Source: Acanthosepion pharaonis
Lineage: Eukaryota > Mollusca > Cephalopoda > Sepiida > Sepiidae
Length of the DNA: 64,000 nucleotides
Reading direction: 5' to 3'
Assembly: GCA_903632075.3 (NCBI GenBank)
Contig: CAHIKZ030005499.1
Coordinates: 484,501 to 548,500 of the forward strand
Of the stretch, positions 42,010 through 52,907 are shown piece by piece. The notes under the pieces were generated by a model, which was not told the DNA's origin, made no database searches, and saw nothing but the letters and a program-made list of their open reading frames with translations. A program made the position numbers and the translations under genes. How positions within the stretch are numbered: position 1 is the stretch's first letter; every line of letters starts with the position of its first letter.

Positions 42010-42206
42010 CTTTTTAATACCTAAGAATAAATTCTCAGGATTTCTTACTCTTGAGCATGCAACATACAACTGGCTATGTGTAAACATTTCCCTCTGTAGC
42101 AAAATTATAACTTTTTGAAGAGTTTGGCCTTGTGATTTGTTTATAGTTGTCCCAAACGCAAGGCGAAATGAAAACTGGTTTCTTGTATATAAAACTTAAA
42201 GAAACG
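42010..42206 (-). mobile_element. Helitron Pif1-type helicase C-terminal remnant
   Basis: The minus frame from about 42190 to 42012 is free of stops and encodes FSFRLAFGTTINKSQGQTLQ, then KVIILLQREMFTHSQLYVACSRVRNPENL. The INKSQGQT and (Y)VACSRV motifs are characteristic of the last helicase motifs of Pif1/RecD-like proteins carried by Helitrons. A stop lies just upstream and poly-A/T tracts flank both sides. The Rep domain is not found in the window. A host PIF1 exon is the alternative, less likely given the TE context. Confidence 0.8.
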
Positions 42207-42488
42207 ATATGCAAAAAAAAAAAAAAAAATGCATTTTTATTGAATAAGTATTTATTTTAATCATTAAACTATTTTTTAAATATTGGGAGTATTTTGTATG
42301 TTAAATAATAAAAATTTTAATTTTTCCCAAAAAACTAATGAAAATTTATTGTCGCAATCTACACACCCTAATAAAAACAAATGTACTTTGTACTCTTTAC
42401 CCGTTTCTATTTCCCCCCAAAATTTAGTTTCATTCGGTCAATGTATGGCTAATTTAGAGGGTGTGATGTACGGTCGTAGAATTTTATA
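42207..42488. other. Unannotated AT-rich DNA
   Basis: May be further decayed Helitron sequence. No motif seen. Confidence 0.4.
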
Positions 42489-42611
42489 TACAATGTGGTC
42501 CGAAAGTTGTCACCCATACATAATATAATTTTCTGTTTTCAGATGGCAGAGATGAACTCCTACAGTTTGGAAGACAGGTTTAGAGTGACAAGACTTTCAA
42601 ACCATCCTGTA
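42489..42611. mobile_element. Small Tc1/mariner-class MITE
   Basis: TA-flanked ends CAATGTGGTCCGAAAGTTGT and ACAAGACTTTCAAACCATCC (complement GGATGGTTTGAAAGTCTTGT) are imperfect inverted repeats. The 123-bp element has a CAGATGGCAGAGATGAACTC interior. TA on both sides fits a TA target duplication. Confidence 0.6.
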
Positions 42612-42670
42612 TATATGTCGCATCTGGGTGCTGACTTCAGTATCCACTTATATATATATATATATATATA
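42612..42670. repeat. H1 arm end and (TA)n
   Basis: GGGTGCTGACTTCAGTATCC followed by ACTTATATATA matches the outer right arm of H1, with a TA array of about 10 units directly after it. Confidence 0.55.
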
Positions 42671-42894
42671 AGATGGATAGAATCAGACTTGGTTGGAATT
42701 TGAATTCGGCTCGCTGATTGGCATTGCGATCACCGAAAATGTTACAGGCAAATAATCACCATCACGTGAGAAGTATTCAAAATAGTTAAATTAAGTTTTC
42801 AGATAATTTGCAACAATTTTGTTTTTCTTCATTGCTTTCAAAAATAAAGTAAGAAAATTTAATATTTTAAATAACTTGTGACTGGCAAAGAAAA

Positions 42895-43155
42895 GTGTAT
42901 ACTCTGGCACATGCCGGGGAAGTATAAAAAAATATATATTTAGCCCAAGTCCCAGAGGGTATTTTTCTCCAGGCAGTACCTACCCTTCGGCAGGAGTGAT
43001 GGTGGGATTGTTTTATTGTCCAGCGCCTGAGACGTTCCCAAAAGGGGAAGTGCCGAGGAAGCTTGGACAATTTTTCCACGGTATTGCCGTTAAAACCACT
43101 TTAAATGTCGGCCTTGTGTCACATTCAGTAGCAACGTAGACACGCTGAAAAATAA
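42895..43155 (+). repeat. R1, second copy
   Basis: Collinear with the minus strand of 35285-35540 over about 250 bases, from the CCCAAGTCCCAGAGGGTATT block to CAACGTAGACACGCTGAAAA. Divergence is moderate with several indels. Confidence 0.78.
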
Positions 43156-44050
43156 ATACTTTACGGAAAGCATTCCTAAAGTAGGGGTTGCGTAAATACT
43201 CGTTGGTAACGAGTGCAGTTGTGTATCTTTTTAACTTTATATTCCAGCTTTCGGATCACTATTTGCTAGTTATTGCATCCCCCACCAAAAAAACAAAACA
43301 AAAAAAAAACAACTTTGAAATAGGAAAGACTTTTTCTTTAAAGGAGCAATTGTCTCAGGGGTGTTGGTTCATTCGAAGAAAAATCTCGTACGCAGTTTAC
43401 TAAAGTATATTTTTACACGGCTGATCTTCCGTAGCGAAAATAGTCATTAGTTGATGTTACTGAAAGCGTGCGAAAACTTTCAGACAGAGAAAGGCTCAAG
43501 TTTCTTTTAGAAAACCGGGAAGTGGTCATATATTTTCGTTTAACAAAAAGGTGACGGGAGTGACGGGAGTCATTATTTAAAAAGTTTAAAAAGGCCTGTC
43601 TTACAATCATGCGATGTTGGCGGAAGCGAATCCAAAACGAACTCCCTTTTATCCAAAAAGCCGGTGTTCGTGTAAATAGGTTGTTGCATATGGCGGAATT
43701 GGAAACGGTGGGGAGGCTTCATTAAATATTCTTTCCGGAGAAACAAATGACTGATTCGAATAAGCACTGTTTCAGATGAAAAGCACCTGGATTTAATGAA
43801 GAGAAAAGGATTCAAATATTCCATCAATGTTTAACTGACAAGGCAAATATATCTATATCTATCTATATATATCTATTACATCTCGGCTTGGAAAATTTCA
43901 ATCGATAAGATTATCTTTTATTCAGGATTTTATACAATTCTCTTAAAACAAATAGCATGCTGGAAAAAAGGCACCTAAATTATTTAAACCTGGACAAGAT
44001 AACGCCATGATGGAATTGCATGAAAGATAGCAGAAGATAAAGGAATATGT
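43156..44050. other. Unannotated stretch
   Basis: No recognised gene. 43413-43827 has short overlapping minus frames. A GTGACGGGA pair lies at 43553-43568. (ATCT)n occurs at 43851-43870. Confidence 0.45.
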
Positions 44051-44054
44051 AGGT

Positions 44055-44210
44055 AAATAGGTTCAGAATGTGTGGACGCGTTGATCAGGAGACTCTTGGT
44101 TCGAATCTCAGTCTGGTAGAACATGTCGTCTGCCATAGGGATTAGCTAGCTGTTAGCAGATAGGCGTACACGGAAACGAGTCGCCAGCCATATATGTCTG
44201 ATAAAGTTCA
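44055..44210 (+). mobile_element. Possible tRNA-like SINE
   Basis: TCTTGGTTCGAATCTCAG is a good box B. The preceding GTGGACGCGTTGATCAGGAG could be a box A region. No second copy was found in the window, so this remains weak. Confidence 0.3.
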
Positions 44211-44955
44211 TGTCGAAAGGATTTTATTTTTGATTCATAAGCTGAACTAACCTGTTGGTCACACATACACAGCGAGCGAGACCAAATGAAGACGACTGTG
44301 GTATCTCAAACTTTCAATTGGGAAAGCCTGGCCTTTTAGCTGAACACGAACGTTATCAACTGGTTAGAAATGTGAAACTATCTTAGCCACCAAGCAGTCA
44401 GTCATTTCTATTGTATTTTTAATTATAAACACTGTAGCTGCAGTAAATTATAACTCTAGCAATAATGACTGTCTCTTTTCTGAAATCGGAAAGCCAGTCT
44501 ACTAACCAAGTAGAATGATGAAAATTCGGTGTATTTTTTTTTAAAAAAAAGCGGCGCACAAAGACTTAAGAAAAAAAGGAAAACTTTATAGCCTTGTGCC
44601 AGACTAACATTTGTAAAGATGACGAACTGGGGCCAGATAGGTTAGGTTTGTGTGTTTGGAAATATCTATGTCCTGATTTTAAGCATAATGAATTTAGATT
44701 CTTGAATATTAGAAGACAACCCTATTTTGGCAAAAAGGATAGTCATTCAAGAATTACGTTTTTATATTTTTTTCAACGTCTGTGTATGACGAAATAGTGC
44801 ATGTTTAAAAATGAAATTTTTTTTTTTTTTTTTTTAAACCTACGACAAACAAAATATATTTCCGATTGTAGAAAAGAGACCATTATTATTGCTAAAAAGA
44901 CTTATAATTATAAACACTGCAGTAAATTATAATTAAATACAATAGAAATGGCTGA
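44211..44955. other. Unannotated AT-rich DNA
   Basis: A 67-codon frame at 44594-44797 is not recognised. Poly-T at 44819-44835. Confidence 0.45.
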
Positions 44956-44957
44956 CT

Positions 44958-45425
44958 GCTTTTGTTTAATGGCATATCAACCTGAATATGTTATTTAATG
45001 CCGAAATTTAAATATGAAAATTCAAACTTTATAATTAATTCAACTCAAGGGAATGACATTGTTCCAGGATTAAATTATAATTACTTAGCAGCGTCTTACA
45101 AAATCAAACGAGTAGAAATTTGTTTCTCACACAAGAAATAAGATTAATCATAGCAAGTTGTTATTTTTAATATTTTGACAATGCGTGCCAAGTTTAACTA
45201 TAAAATGTATTGTTGGTTATTTTAGTATATTTTTTTTCTTTTATACTTTTCTAGTGTTTTGAGCTTTGTTTTGTGGTTCACTATTTGCCCATAGATCGGA
45301 CCTTAACGCCGAGTCAGGGTCGATCTGGAACAACAGCAATTAAGGTGATTCCACGTTCTTTAAACAATCCAATCTCCCGATCCGAGGCGTTGCTACCGGA
45401 TGTAGTTTATCGTCACACCCAGAAC
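44958..45425 (-). mobile_element. Element D copy, expanded middle
   Basis: The antisense tail (AATGGCATATCAACCTGAATATGTTATTTAATGCC) is at 44970-45003. Body blocks at 45215-45425 include AGTGTTTTGAGC, CCATAGATCGGACCTTAACG, AACAGCAATTAAGGTG and GTAGTTTATCGTCACACCC. About 200 bases of unrelated AT-rich DNA lie between. Confidence 0.7.
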
Positions 45426-47470
45426 TGGTAGTCTCATTTTTTACCTCTCTGCAGAGGTGCAGTCGAAGCATTTTATAGTCCCAGCCGACAGTGCAAAAAT
45501 TCAATAAAAAGAAAGAATTTTTTTTTTGTTTGTAACAGATCTCAACAGAGCCGGGAAAATAATGAACTGCCTTTTTAACAAACAATCAAAAAGAAACATT
45601 TAAAAAAAAAAAAAAAAAAAATAAAATAATAATGCAGAAGTGAAAAGGTCGATTTCACTTTGTGATTTAAAAGCAAGGACTGTTTTTCAAAATTGAAGCA
45701 CTTACTGTCTGATTTACGTTAAAAATTATTTTTTTTATCCTTAACGCGCGGAAGTAACTTTTTTTTTTTTGTTTTTTTTTTTTTAATCGCTTGTCTTGCA
45801 GAAGACAAAAATATATTCATCCAAGAACGCATTCGTTGTGCCAGACTTTACAATGCACCCGGCTGCAGTCTGTAAAAAGTAGCCAAGTTATAAGTACCCG
45901 CTGGTTGTCAGGGGTACAAAGACTAACGAATGAGATAAACAAACATTTTTACCAGATGAGCTATAACAGAAGCCTCCTTTAAATGAGTCTTGTTAAATTA
46001 GCAAGCAGCTGAATTCTTTTTAACTGAAAGACTTATTGACTCCAAGTCGCTACAACAAGAAATTAATATATTTTTCTCTGGAAATATTTTTAATGGTAAA
46101 AGTAATTTTGAAAATAAAAACAAAGCAAAAAAAATATGTTGACGTACCTTTTTGGACTTTGTTTTTGGAGAATGTTCTTTCCACGTGAAATAATATATCC
46201 GTGAGGAAAAATTAACAGATAAATAAATAGATTGATAGCTGTGTTTTTGTATCAATAAATAGTAAAAAATAGGTTGATTGTTGATCGGCTGATATTGTCT
46301 GTTCTTTCTTATTCAGTCAGTAGGTAAATCCACTGTTACTATGGGTCTATAGTCAGCTAAGTAATTAAAACGGTAAGATGTTTTTTTTCCCCGGTTTATT
46401 GGTTTGATTGAAGCTGTTTTCACAAAACGGGTAATCCGTGAGTTAATACGTCACTGACCTATCACGAAAAAAAAAAAAAAATAAAACAAACAGATAAATA
46501 GATAGCTAAAAAAAATAAATAAGAATTTTTAGGGTAAAAAATATTTGAGATTTACAAATATGATTAATAACATTTAAAAAAAATAAATAACAACAAAGTA
46601 AAAATCAACGCTAACGGCTGAAGGCTCCCCTTCGTTTTTAATTTTCTACGTTAAAAATGAATGAATAAATAAATGAAATAATTTTTGTAATAGGAGTTGA
46701 TGTTACGAACCAAAAAAAAATGTTCTGGTTGAGAGTGTAGAGTCTTTTTAAGACATGTTATCAATTAGATTCCTAGCGACAAACTCGCTGACCAACGGAT
46801 CTCACGAAATGAAGAAGCCAAGTGGATCACCACTACCACGAGCTGCTTTCGCTTGCAACTGCTACTACCTTAATTGTGCTACTGCTACAATTCTTGGCTA
46901 TCATACTGCGAAGCGCAATTTCTAGGTTCTTCTCTTACAGATCTTTGTCTAGTTTGGCACAAGGCCGTAAGTTGCTTTCTCGGCGCTTTAATCTTAGAGA
47001 AATGGTACATTAAGTAGAGATAACTCAAGTGTTGTTAAAAATACTAAATTTAGTTTGGCACAAGGATCAGGACCGGTACAGGGTTTTCGTTCTCCACCTC
47101 CTTTAATCTTTGATAAGGCCCCACCTACTCTATTCTATCTCAATTTTCATAAGGTAAAATTAAATTTTTATTGCAATCTAATTATGTACAATAATGGATT
47201 ATATGCAATATAGGTGAACAATTTAACTAGCAAAATGGAAAAATAATTACGATGCATAAGAGTGGGTGGGGTTGGCGGTAAAAGTTAGTGTTTCTTTTCT
47301 TTTTTTTTTTTTTTTTTTTTGAGCAAAACAAATTCACGGATTTGGACAAGAACAACAACAAAATATGAACCCAGAACGACATCAAAATCTGCGGACATTT
47401 TTATCCTTTAGTAATCGGTTGTGCTTAGTTTAATTTGTAGTGTAAATATAGGTAGAAAAAAAGGGAAATG
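45426..47470. other. Two kilobases without recognised repeats
   Basis: No LINE, SINE or hairpin copy is visible. Homopolymer runs occur at 45602-45620, 45760-45785, 46466-46482 and 47301-47320. Short frames (45791-45982, 46822-47013) lack context. GGCACAAGG motifs at 46959 and 47056 recur at 48849. This may be relatively unique DNA, but no gene can be supported. Confidence 0.45.
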
Positions 47471-48169
47471 GTGATGAGACAGTGAGGACCACAAAGCACT
47501 TCCCTGTCAAGGACACAGAAAGCACCGATTGCAAATCGAACTAACTAGTGAATTGAGTTAGAATTATCAACTAGACGCTCACTAACCATTGCTTTACGTT
47601 TCCGAGAAATCTCATGCACTATTATAAAAAAAAAAAACCGAAAATGTAAAAACTCTGTTGTGTGTTACACTACTTGTTGAAAGCTTACCGCGCATAAAAC
47701 CTTCCAGAACGAATAAGACATCCATTCGTAAACGCCTCCTCCATCAATAATAATAGCGGCCAGATGGATTGTAACTCTGAGTCACATTCTTAACAAAACT
47801 GGCATAAGGCCATTATTGATATTTTTACTGCAAGGGAGGCTTATTGGCGTTGTACATTATTTTGCAAGCAGCTGTTACATGTGGAAATGTGTGCCATTTA
47901 TTAGCTATGCTAACGCTCAGAATCAACTCCAGATGTGGTTTTAGCTTCAACCAGTAGAAAACTCAATAACTGGGGTACCAGTAAGGATCGAACTCAGTAC
48001 ACTAGCGACTATAATCTCTCCATATCTACGCATCTTTTTGTTGAAACTGAGAACTAAATGCATCTGAGCTGTATAATTTGTCTAAAAAACATTACAGACA
48101 TCACTTTTCAAAATAAATTTAAAAACTCCATTTTTTTTTTCTCAACCATTATCGACTAAAAAAACACTT
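47471..48169. other. Unannotated; possible antisense tRNA-like at 47940-48020
   Basis: GTAAGGATCGAACTCAGTAC could be an antisense box B, with the AGCGACTATAATC region as box A. No other copy seen. Confidence 0.35.
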
Positions 48170-48457
48170 CTCGCCGAGGAATCGGGGAGCCGAGTTCGAA
48201 TTCCAGTCGAATCCATTACATTCACTTACATGCTAATACCCTTGGGAAAGGTACGAATACACTTTTTCTCCCCCATCCCCAGCTATAGGTAAATAGCAGG
48301 ACAGATCGGGTTCTATAGCCTTGGATGGCAACTGGTCTACCGCAGAAAGAAATGGCAACCTACCTCGGGATAAAAAAAATCTGGCTCGTCAGTCATGTAT
48401 CGGAAGATACATGATCGCCTAAGCGTGTATCATGCATGGCACATAACTGACTGACAC
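48170..48457 (+). mobile_element. SINE-1, near full body
   Basis: GGGGAGCCGAGTTCGAATTC (box B), CACTTACATGCTAATACCC, CCCAGCTATAGGTAAATAGC, CAACTGGTCTACCGCAGAAAG and CATGCATGGCACATAACTGA. Box A is degraded by the unrelated left flank. Confidence 0.85.
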
Positions 48458-49110
48458 GCGGGAAAATAAAGACCGTAGGTCACGACCCAGAAAATAAGTA
48501 CCAATGAAAAGAAAAACTTTTATTTTATTAAAAATAATAATAATAATTAATAAAAATATTTGCATGAAGATTATAGATCTTCAAAAAAATATTCATCTTA
48601 ACGTGAGAATCAAGTAAAAACAATTACAGAACCAGGAAACTTTAAAACAATATTTGTATCGATTTTAGCCACCTCCACTTTTAACATCTGATTCAGCCCC
48701 GCTCATTGTGGCGCTATTTGTGTGAGAAAATGGGCTTGCTCTACGGCAGGTGCCCAAATTATTATTATTAGTAGTATAGTAGTTATAAGTTTGTGTTATC
48801 AGCGCGGAGGGAGATATTTTTATTTATTTTTATCAAGTTCAGCACGTCTGGCACAAGGTCTCAATAATTAAGCACCGAGTGAAGATCTAATTCACTTTAA
48901 TAATAAATAATCTTCTTCAAGGAACCGTACTCGTCATTGCTCTGTGGCAGACAGCCGTAATAGCAGCAGTAGGAGTTCGCCGTGGAGGGTCGGTGTTACT
49001 GTTTTTGAAGTTGGAGTAGTAATGTAATATTTAGCAATGAGAGAGAAAAAGAAAGAAAGAAAGAAAGAGGGAGAGAGAGAGAGAGAGTTGCTTTCGGCAG
49101 CAGCTGAGGT
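48458..49110. other. Upstream region of a candidate gene start
   Basis: AT-rich to about 48900, then GC-richer with CpG-containing text (GAGTTCGCCGTGGAGGGTCGG) and a (GA)n run at 49047-49087. No repeat family recognised here. Confidence 0.4.
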
Positions 49111-49115
49111 AGATG

Positions 49116-49129
49116 GTTGCCATGGTTAC
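49116..49129 (+). promoter_or_regulatory. X-box-like RFX site
   Basis: GTTGCC-AT-GGTTAC has the two half-site layout of an RFX X-box (GTxRCC, 0-3 bases, RGYAAC) with a deviation in the second half. It lies about 196 bases upstream of a candidate start codon, in the range typical of ciliary-gene X-boxes. One such near-match is possible by chance. Confidence 0.35.
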
Positions 49130-49324
49130 GGGTAGTCTATGTCAGACACACAATCCCGGCAAGCGGCCCGAACCGACTTGCGTTCTGCATCGAGCCAAAA
49201 TAACGTAGATCCCATTGACAAGGAGGAGGAGCGAGAATGCTAGCAGTCGCTGGCAGTAGAAAAAAAATAACAATAATACCCAAAGCCCACACCCGGCGAC
49301 TGCTACTTACTTTGCCGTGGAAAA

Positions 49325-49360
49325 ATGTCTAGTAAGCTAACATCTCAGCTCATTATTATA
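49325..49360 (+). CDS. Candidate first coding exon (12 codons)
   Basis: ATG at 49325 with an A at -3 (GGAAAAATGTC) opens MSSKLTSQLIII, followed directly by GTAAGTTTAA, a strong splice-donor match, in phase 0. Upstream 150-350 bases are GC-richer and repeat-free. Downstream, LINE-B tandem units begin at about 49395, as expected inside an intron. No downstream exon can be joined, so the product is unknown. A chance ATG with a chance donor is the main alternative. Confidence 0.3.
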
Positions 49361-49394
49361 GTAAGTTTAATACTCATTCCCAACCACTTGTAGC

Positions 49395-49935
49395 CTCAGA
49401 CCAAAGTTCTTTTTAGGTCTGCCTATCACCCAGTCCGTACTCCTTCCCATCTTTTGAACAGGAGTAGAAGTCTATCCCTTGTTTCCAGTTTAGGATTAGG
49501 TTTTTGGTTACTTATTTATTTACATATTTTCTTCCTTCAACCGGAGTAGATAGATTTGTCTATTGCCCGGTTCGCACTCCTCCACACTCTTTTGAAAAGA
49601 GTAGAAGTCTATCCCTTGTTTCCAGTTTAGGATTGGGTTTCTGGTTCCTTATTTATTTACATATTTTCTTCCTTCAACAGGAGTAGATAGGTTTGTCTAT
49701 TGTCCGGTTCACACTCCTCCACACTCTTTTGAAAAAGAATTGAAGTTTATCCCTTGTTTCTAGTTTAGGATTAGGTTTCTGCTTCCTTATTTATTTAATT
49801 ACATTTTTTCTTCCTTCAGCAGGAGCAGATGCGTTTTTCTATCGTCCGGTTCACACTCCTCCCCGTTTTTTTTTTTAACAGGAGTTGAGGTTTATCCCTT
49901 GTTTCCTGTTTTGGACTGGGTTTCCTGTTCCCTCT
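49395..49935 (+). repeat. LINE-B 3' UTR tandem array, about 137-145 bp units
   Basis: Four aligned units have their AGAAGTCTATCCCTTGTTTC core at 49466, 49603, 49741 and 49887, each followed by AGTTTAGGATTAGGTTTCTG-like text and a CAGGAGTAGATAGGTTTGTC block. The last unit runs straight into the LINE-B terminal sequence. The inverted counterpart is at 26990-27450. Confidence 0.9.
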
Positions 49936-50060
49936 AAAGTCTTTTCCTTCTTTTTCACTTGTATCTTGGTGGCATTATCACCTTGATTGGGGTGGTACCT
50001 CTTACACTGTAACCCTCTACCTCGAGTGGCTCTTTGGGTTTAGTACATGTTGAGCATCAT
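49936..50060 (+). mobile_element. LINE-B 3' end
   Basis: CTTGGTGGCATTATCACCTT, GATTGGGGTGGTACC and CCCTCTACCTCGAGTG. The last block is also at the end of the antisense RT copy at 41205-41230, which ties the tandem array to LINE-B. Confidence 0.75.
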
Positions 50061-50219
50061 TGTAAAAAAATATACCTTATCCTTTCGGGAGGTGAGCAAG
50101 CCTGTTGCTGGAAGAAACCTTTGAGCCTTAATCATCCCTTATTTTCCTTGTTCTATCAGACATCCATTTGAATTTAAACTGTTTCCTCCTGCTCCGCTTT
50201 ATTTATTTATTTATTTATA

Positions 50220-50900
50220 CTAATTTGTAGCCCTACTGTGTGCAGTTATATGAGCATAAGAAAGGGTAAGAAATGAAGTTAGTGGGCTATGAAGGAAACA
50301 TAACGGTTAACCCCAGACTTGAACAGGCTAAGATTGTAGTGATCGGGGAAGCATCCACTTGGGAGTTGGTTCCACAGAGCAGTGGCTCGTGGCAAAAGCT
50401 GCTTAGATGGAATTTGCATCGCACCAATGAAATACGAAGGGAATAGGGGTGGTTCGCTAAAATGTGCTTAGCATAGCGGGTCTTGGCCTTGAAGGTTAGA
50501 ACAGGTGGAACTAAGTTCGTCTGAGCACTTTCCATGGAGTTAGCCATAGAGTCTCGAGACGAGTACAACGTTCTGTCTGTGAGGAAAGTGCTTGTAGGGT
50601 GGAAAATAATCTGTCACCTACAAGGACGCAGAGACGCTTTTAGACTCTATCGACGAGACTGGAAAGTGAAGACTGGGCAGCTCATGCCCATATATGGAAA
50701 CAGTAGTCCATTTTTGGCCTGACCTGGCTCTTGTAAAAATAGAAGATAGCAGAAGGAGTCAGCTACTCACTGGAGAATCGCAGGGAACCGATCATTTTCT
50801 AAGCATCTTTAGTGTTTGATCGTATGACCTAGTTCCACCTGAGACCTGGCTTGAGTTTGAATCCCAATAGGCGCTCAAGGCATGGGCCTCCCTCATTCAT
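50220..50900 (-). mobile_element. LINE-B reverse transcriptase remnant
   Basis: Antisense and collinear with 41200-41800: ATGAAATACGAAGGGAATAG, CTGAGCACTTTCCATGGAGT, GACTGGGCAGCTCATGCCCA, CCATTTTTGGCCTGACCTGG, CACCTGAGACCTGGCTTGAG. The encoded order is again LxxDFxW, YxSxxxxxMEY, then the C-terminal region. No open frame remains. Confidence 0.8.
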
Positions 50901-51535
50901 CGCGATTGGTCATGGTTCGGCGATGATTATTTGGTTTTCGAAACGTTAAATGTAACCAGCTAGTTTTTTTTTTTTACCAAGAGGAGAACTGGCGATCTCT
51001 GGTCGTCTAGAAATTTAGAGATGCACCCATACGCCTTTTCAGCTTCAAACCGATGGTATGTGATAGAAGAAAAGTTTAGTAGGAAATGAAGATTCTAAGG
51101 CTAAGTCGTAAAGATGACAAATGACATGATGACGTTGTCCTTGAAGTGTTCAGTGAGGCAAACACGTGGGAAGCTTTTCTTCCATTGACAAACTTCGTTG
51201 CTCGTTAAAATAATCTGCCAAATAGGCATCAACGTGCGACAGCTAACAGCACAGAAAATAGAACAGGCTGAAAACCTATTCATTTTAAGAGAGGCATCAA
51301 CCGCTTTATCCAGCGATCTTCCCACCATCTTGCCTCTAACTCACCACAGGGTAGAAAAAGCAACACTAATATTTTCTGGGTTTTTAATTACTAAATTTGT
51401 TTTTTTGTTTTTTAAGTACAAAAATTTACCCAATACAAAGCGTGGGAGACGCTCAATGTAGATGCTTAGAGTAATGATGAAAGACATCTGTAGCCTTAGG
51501 TGGCAGTCTTTCTAGAGATGGTGTCTTGACAAAAA
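50901..51535. other. Probable further LINE-B, then unassigned
   Basis: 50980-51080 looks like upstream LINE-B sequence (GGAGAACTGGCGATCTCTGG…CTTTTCAGCTTC). The frames at 51101-51461 are unrecognised. Confidence 0.4.
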
Positions 51536-51539
51536 CACC

Positions 51540-51995
51540 CGGATGTAGGTTTGGCATTCCACATTTTGTATCAGCTGCTGAAAGAACTTTGATTGAACCA
51601 TTCCTACTGTATGGATCTGAAACTTGGATTTTATCTGCTCGTCTTGAAAGGCGACTTGAAGGAATATATAGAAATCTACTTGGAAAAATCCAGAACATCA
51701 TTTGATGATCCTATGCAGCGCTTAACACAATTTACGGAGAACTGAGACTCTCTCTCTCTCTCTCTCTCTCAGTTTGTCGGACACTGCCACCGAGCGGACA
51801 GGGAAATCGTCTCATCCTTACTCCAATGGCATCCTTCTGGAAGTGTCTTCTCACGAAAATTGTCACCAAAGCTCGTGACACATTGAGGACCTGGGGACAG
51901 CAATACAGGACCGAACAGTGTGCAAAGGGATTGCCAATGAAATTCCACCCAACCATAGGGAGGTCGAAGGATGATGATGATGATACATTTTTAAC
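51540..51995 (+). mobile_element. RTE-like LINE C-terminus with GAT tail
   Basis: The + strand reads IEPFLLYGSETWIL near 51590-51635, the conserved post-palm motif of RTE/R2-type RTs, then LERRLEGIYRNLL. After a CT run (51750-51770) the frame continues FVGHCHRADREIVSSLLQWH and ends with KDDDD-coding (GATGAT)n at 51970-51985, a simple-repeat 3' terminus typical of RTE elements. Frameshifted. Confidence 0.75.
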
Positions 51996-52425
51996 GTTTA
52001 AACGTTATCACTTTATTACATTTTATAATAGAGCTGGTTTGAAATTTATTTGAAGTCAACGATTAGTGTTTTGTAGCTTTGCAGCGTATATTAATTGGAT
52101 ACCCGTTAATGAATTCAGTAGATTTATCCTACTTTGAAAAGCGGTTTATCTGCGAAACTTGAAGTCAGAAGATAAGTCCTTTGAACTATTATTTATCTAT
52201 GTCATATAGGAAGAAAATGAGTAACTATTGACACCGAGGTTCGAACGTGACACTCTGGATTTATCAAAATATGTTTTCCACCAGGTGTATAAATTGCGAT
52301 GTCAGATTACTGACTGCAGGGATTATTGAGTGATTATTGAGTGGAACTATCCAGTCAAATTAATGTGAATTATTGTGCGTCGATGATTTTGATTTTGATT
52401 TAAGATTTACAGGACGTTAAGCCGA
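51996..52425. other. Unannotated AT-rich DNA
   Basis: No recognised feature. Confidence 0.5.
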
Positions 52426-52429
52426 GCCA

Positions 52430-52680
52430 CGCTACTAACAAGGTCTTCACGATTACAGTTTGTCGGACACTGCCACCGAGCGGTCAGGGAAATCGTCTCG
52501 TACTTACTTCTATGGCATCCTTCTGGAAGTGTCTTCTCACGAAAATTGACATCAAATCTCGGGACATTGAGGTTCTGGGGACAGCAATGCAGGAGCGAAC
52601 AGTGTGCAAAGGAAATGTCAATGGAGTTCCGACCAACCATAGGGAGGTCGAAGGATGATGATGATGAATAATGAATGTGG
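52430..52680 (+). mobile_element. RTE-like LINE 3' end, second copy
   Basis: CAGTTTGTCGGACACTGCCA through ACCATAGGGAGGTCGAAGGA and (GATGAT)n is about 90 percent collinear with 51772-51985 by eye. It is 5'-truncated before the CT run seen in the first copy. Confidence 0.82.
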
Positions 52681-52907
52681 TGTGTGATTTGAATGAAACA
52701 GAACGTGGTAGGAAGATTATGAGGATTAGGAAGAAAGACGAGGATTGACCCTTGGCTCGTATAAGTCAAGGTTAAAGCGTTCAGGAGAGCAACCACGCAG
52801 GAGTTTTTGAAAAAAAAAACTGTCTGAATCGAATTAAGCTTAGTAAATATCTAGAACGCCTCGTTGCAGAGACCATTATTCTAATGTTCGACACTCACCG
52901 GATATTT
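52681..52907. other. Unannotated gap
   Basis: TTAGTAAATATCTAGAA…CG at 52848 recurs at 54042 (CTTAGTAAATATCTAGAATA), hinting at another dispersed element. Not resolved. Confidence 0.35.
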
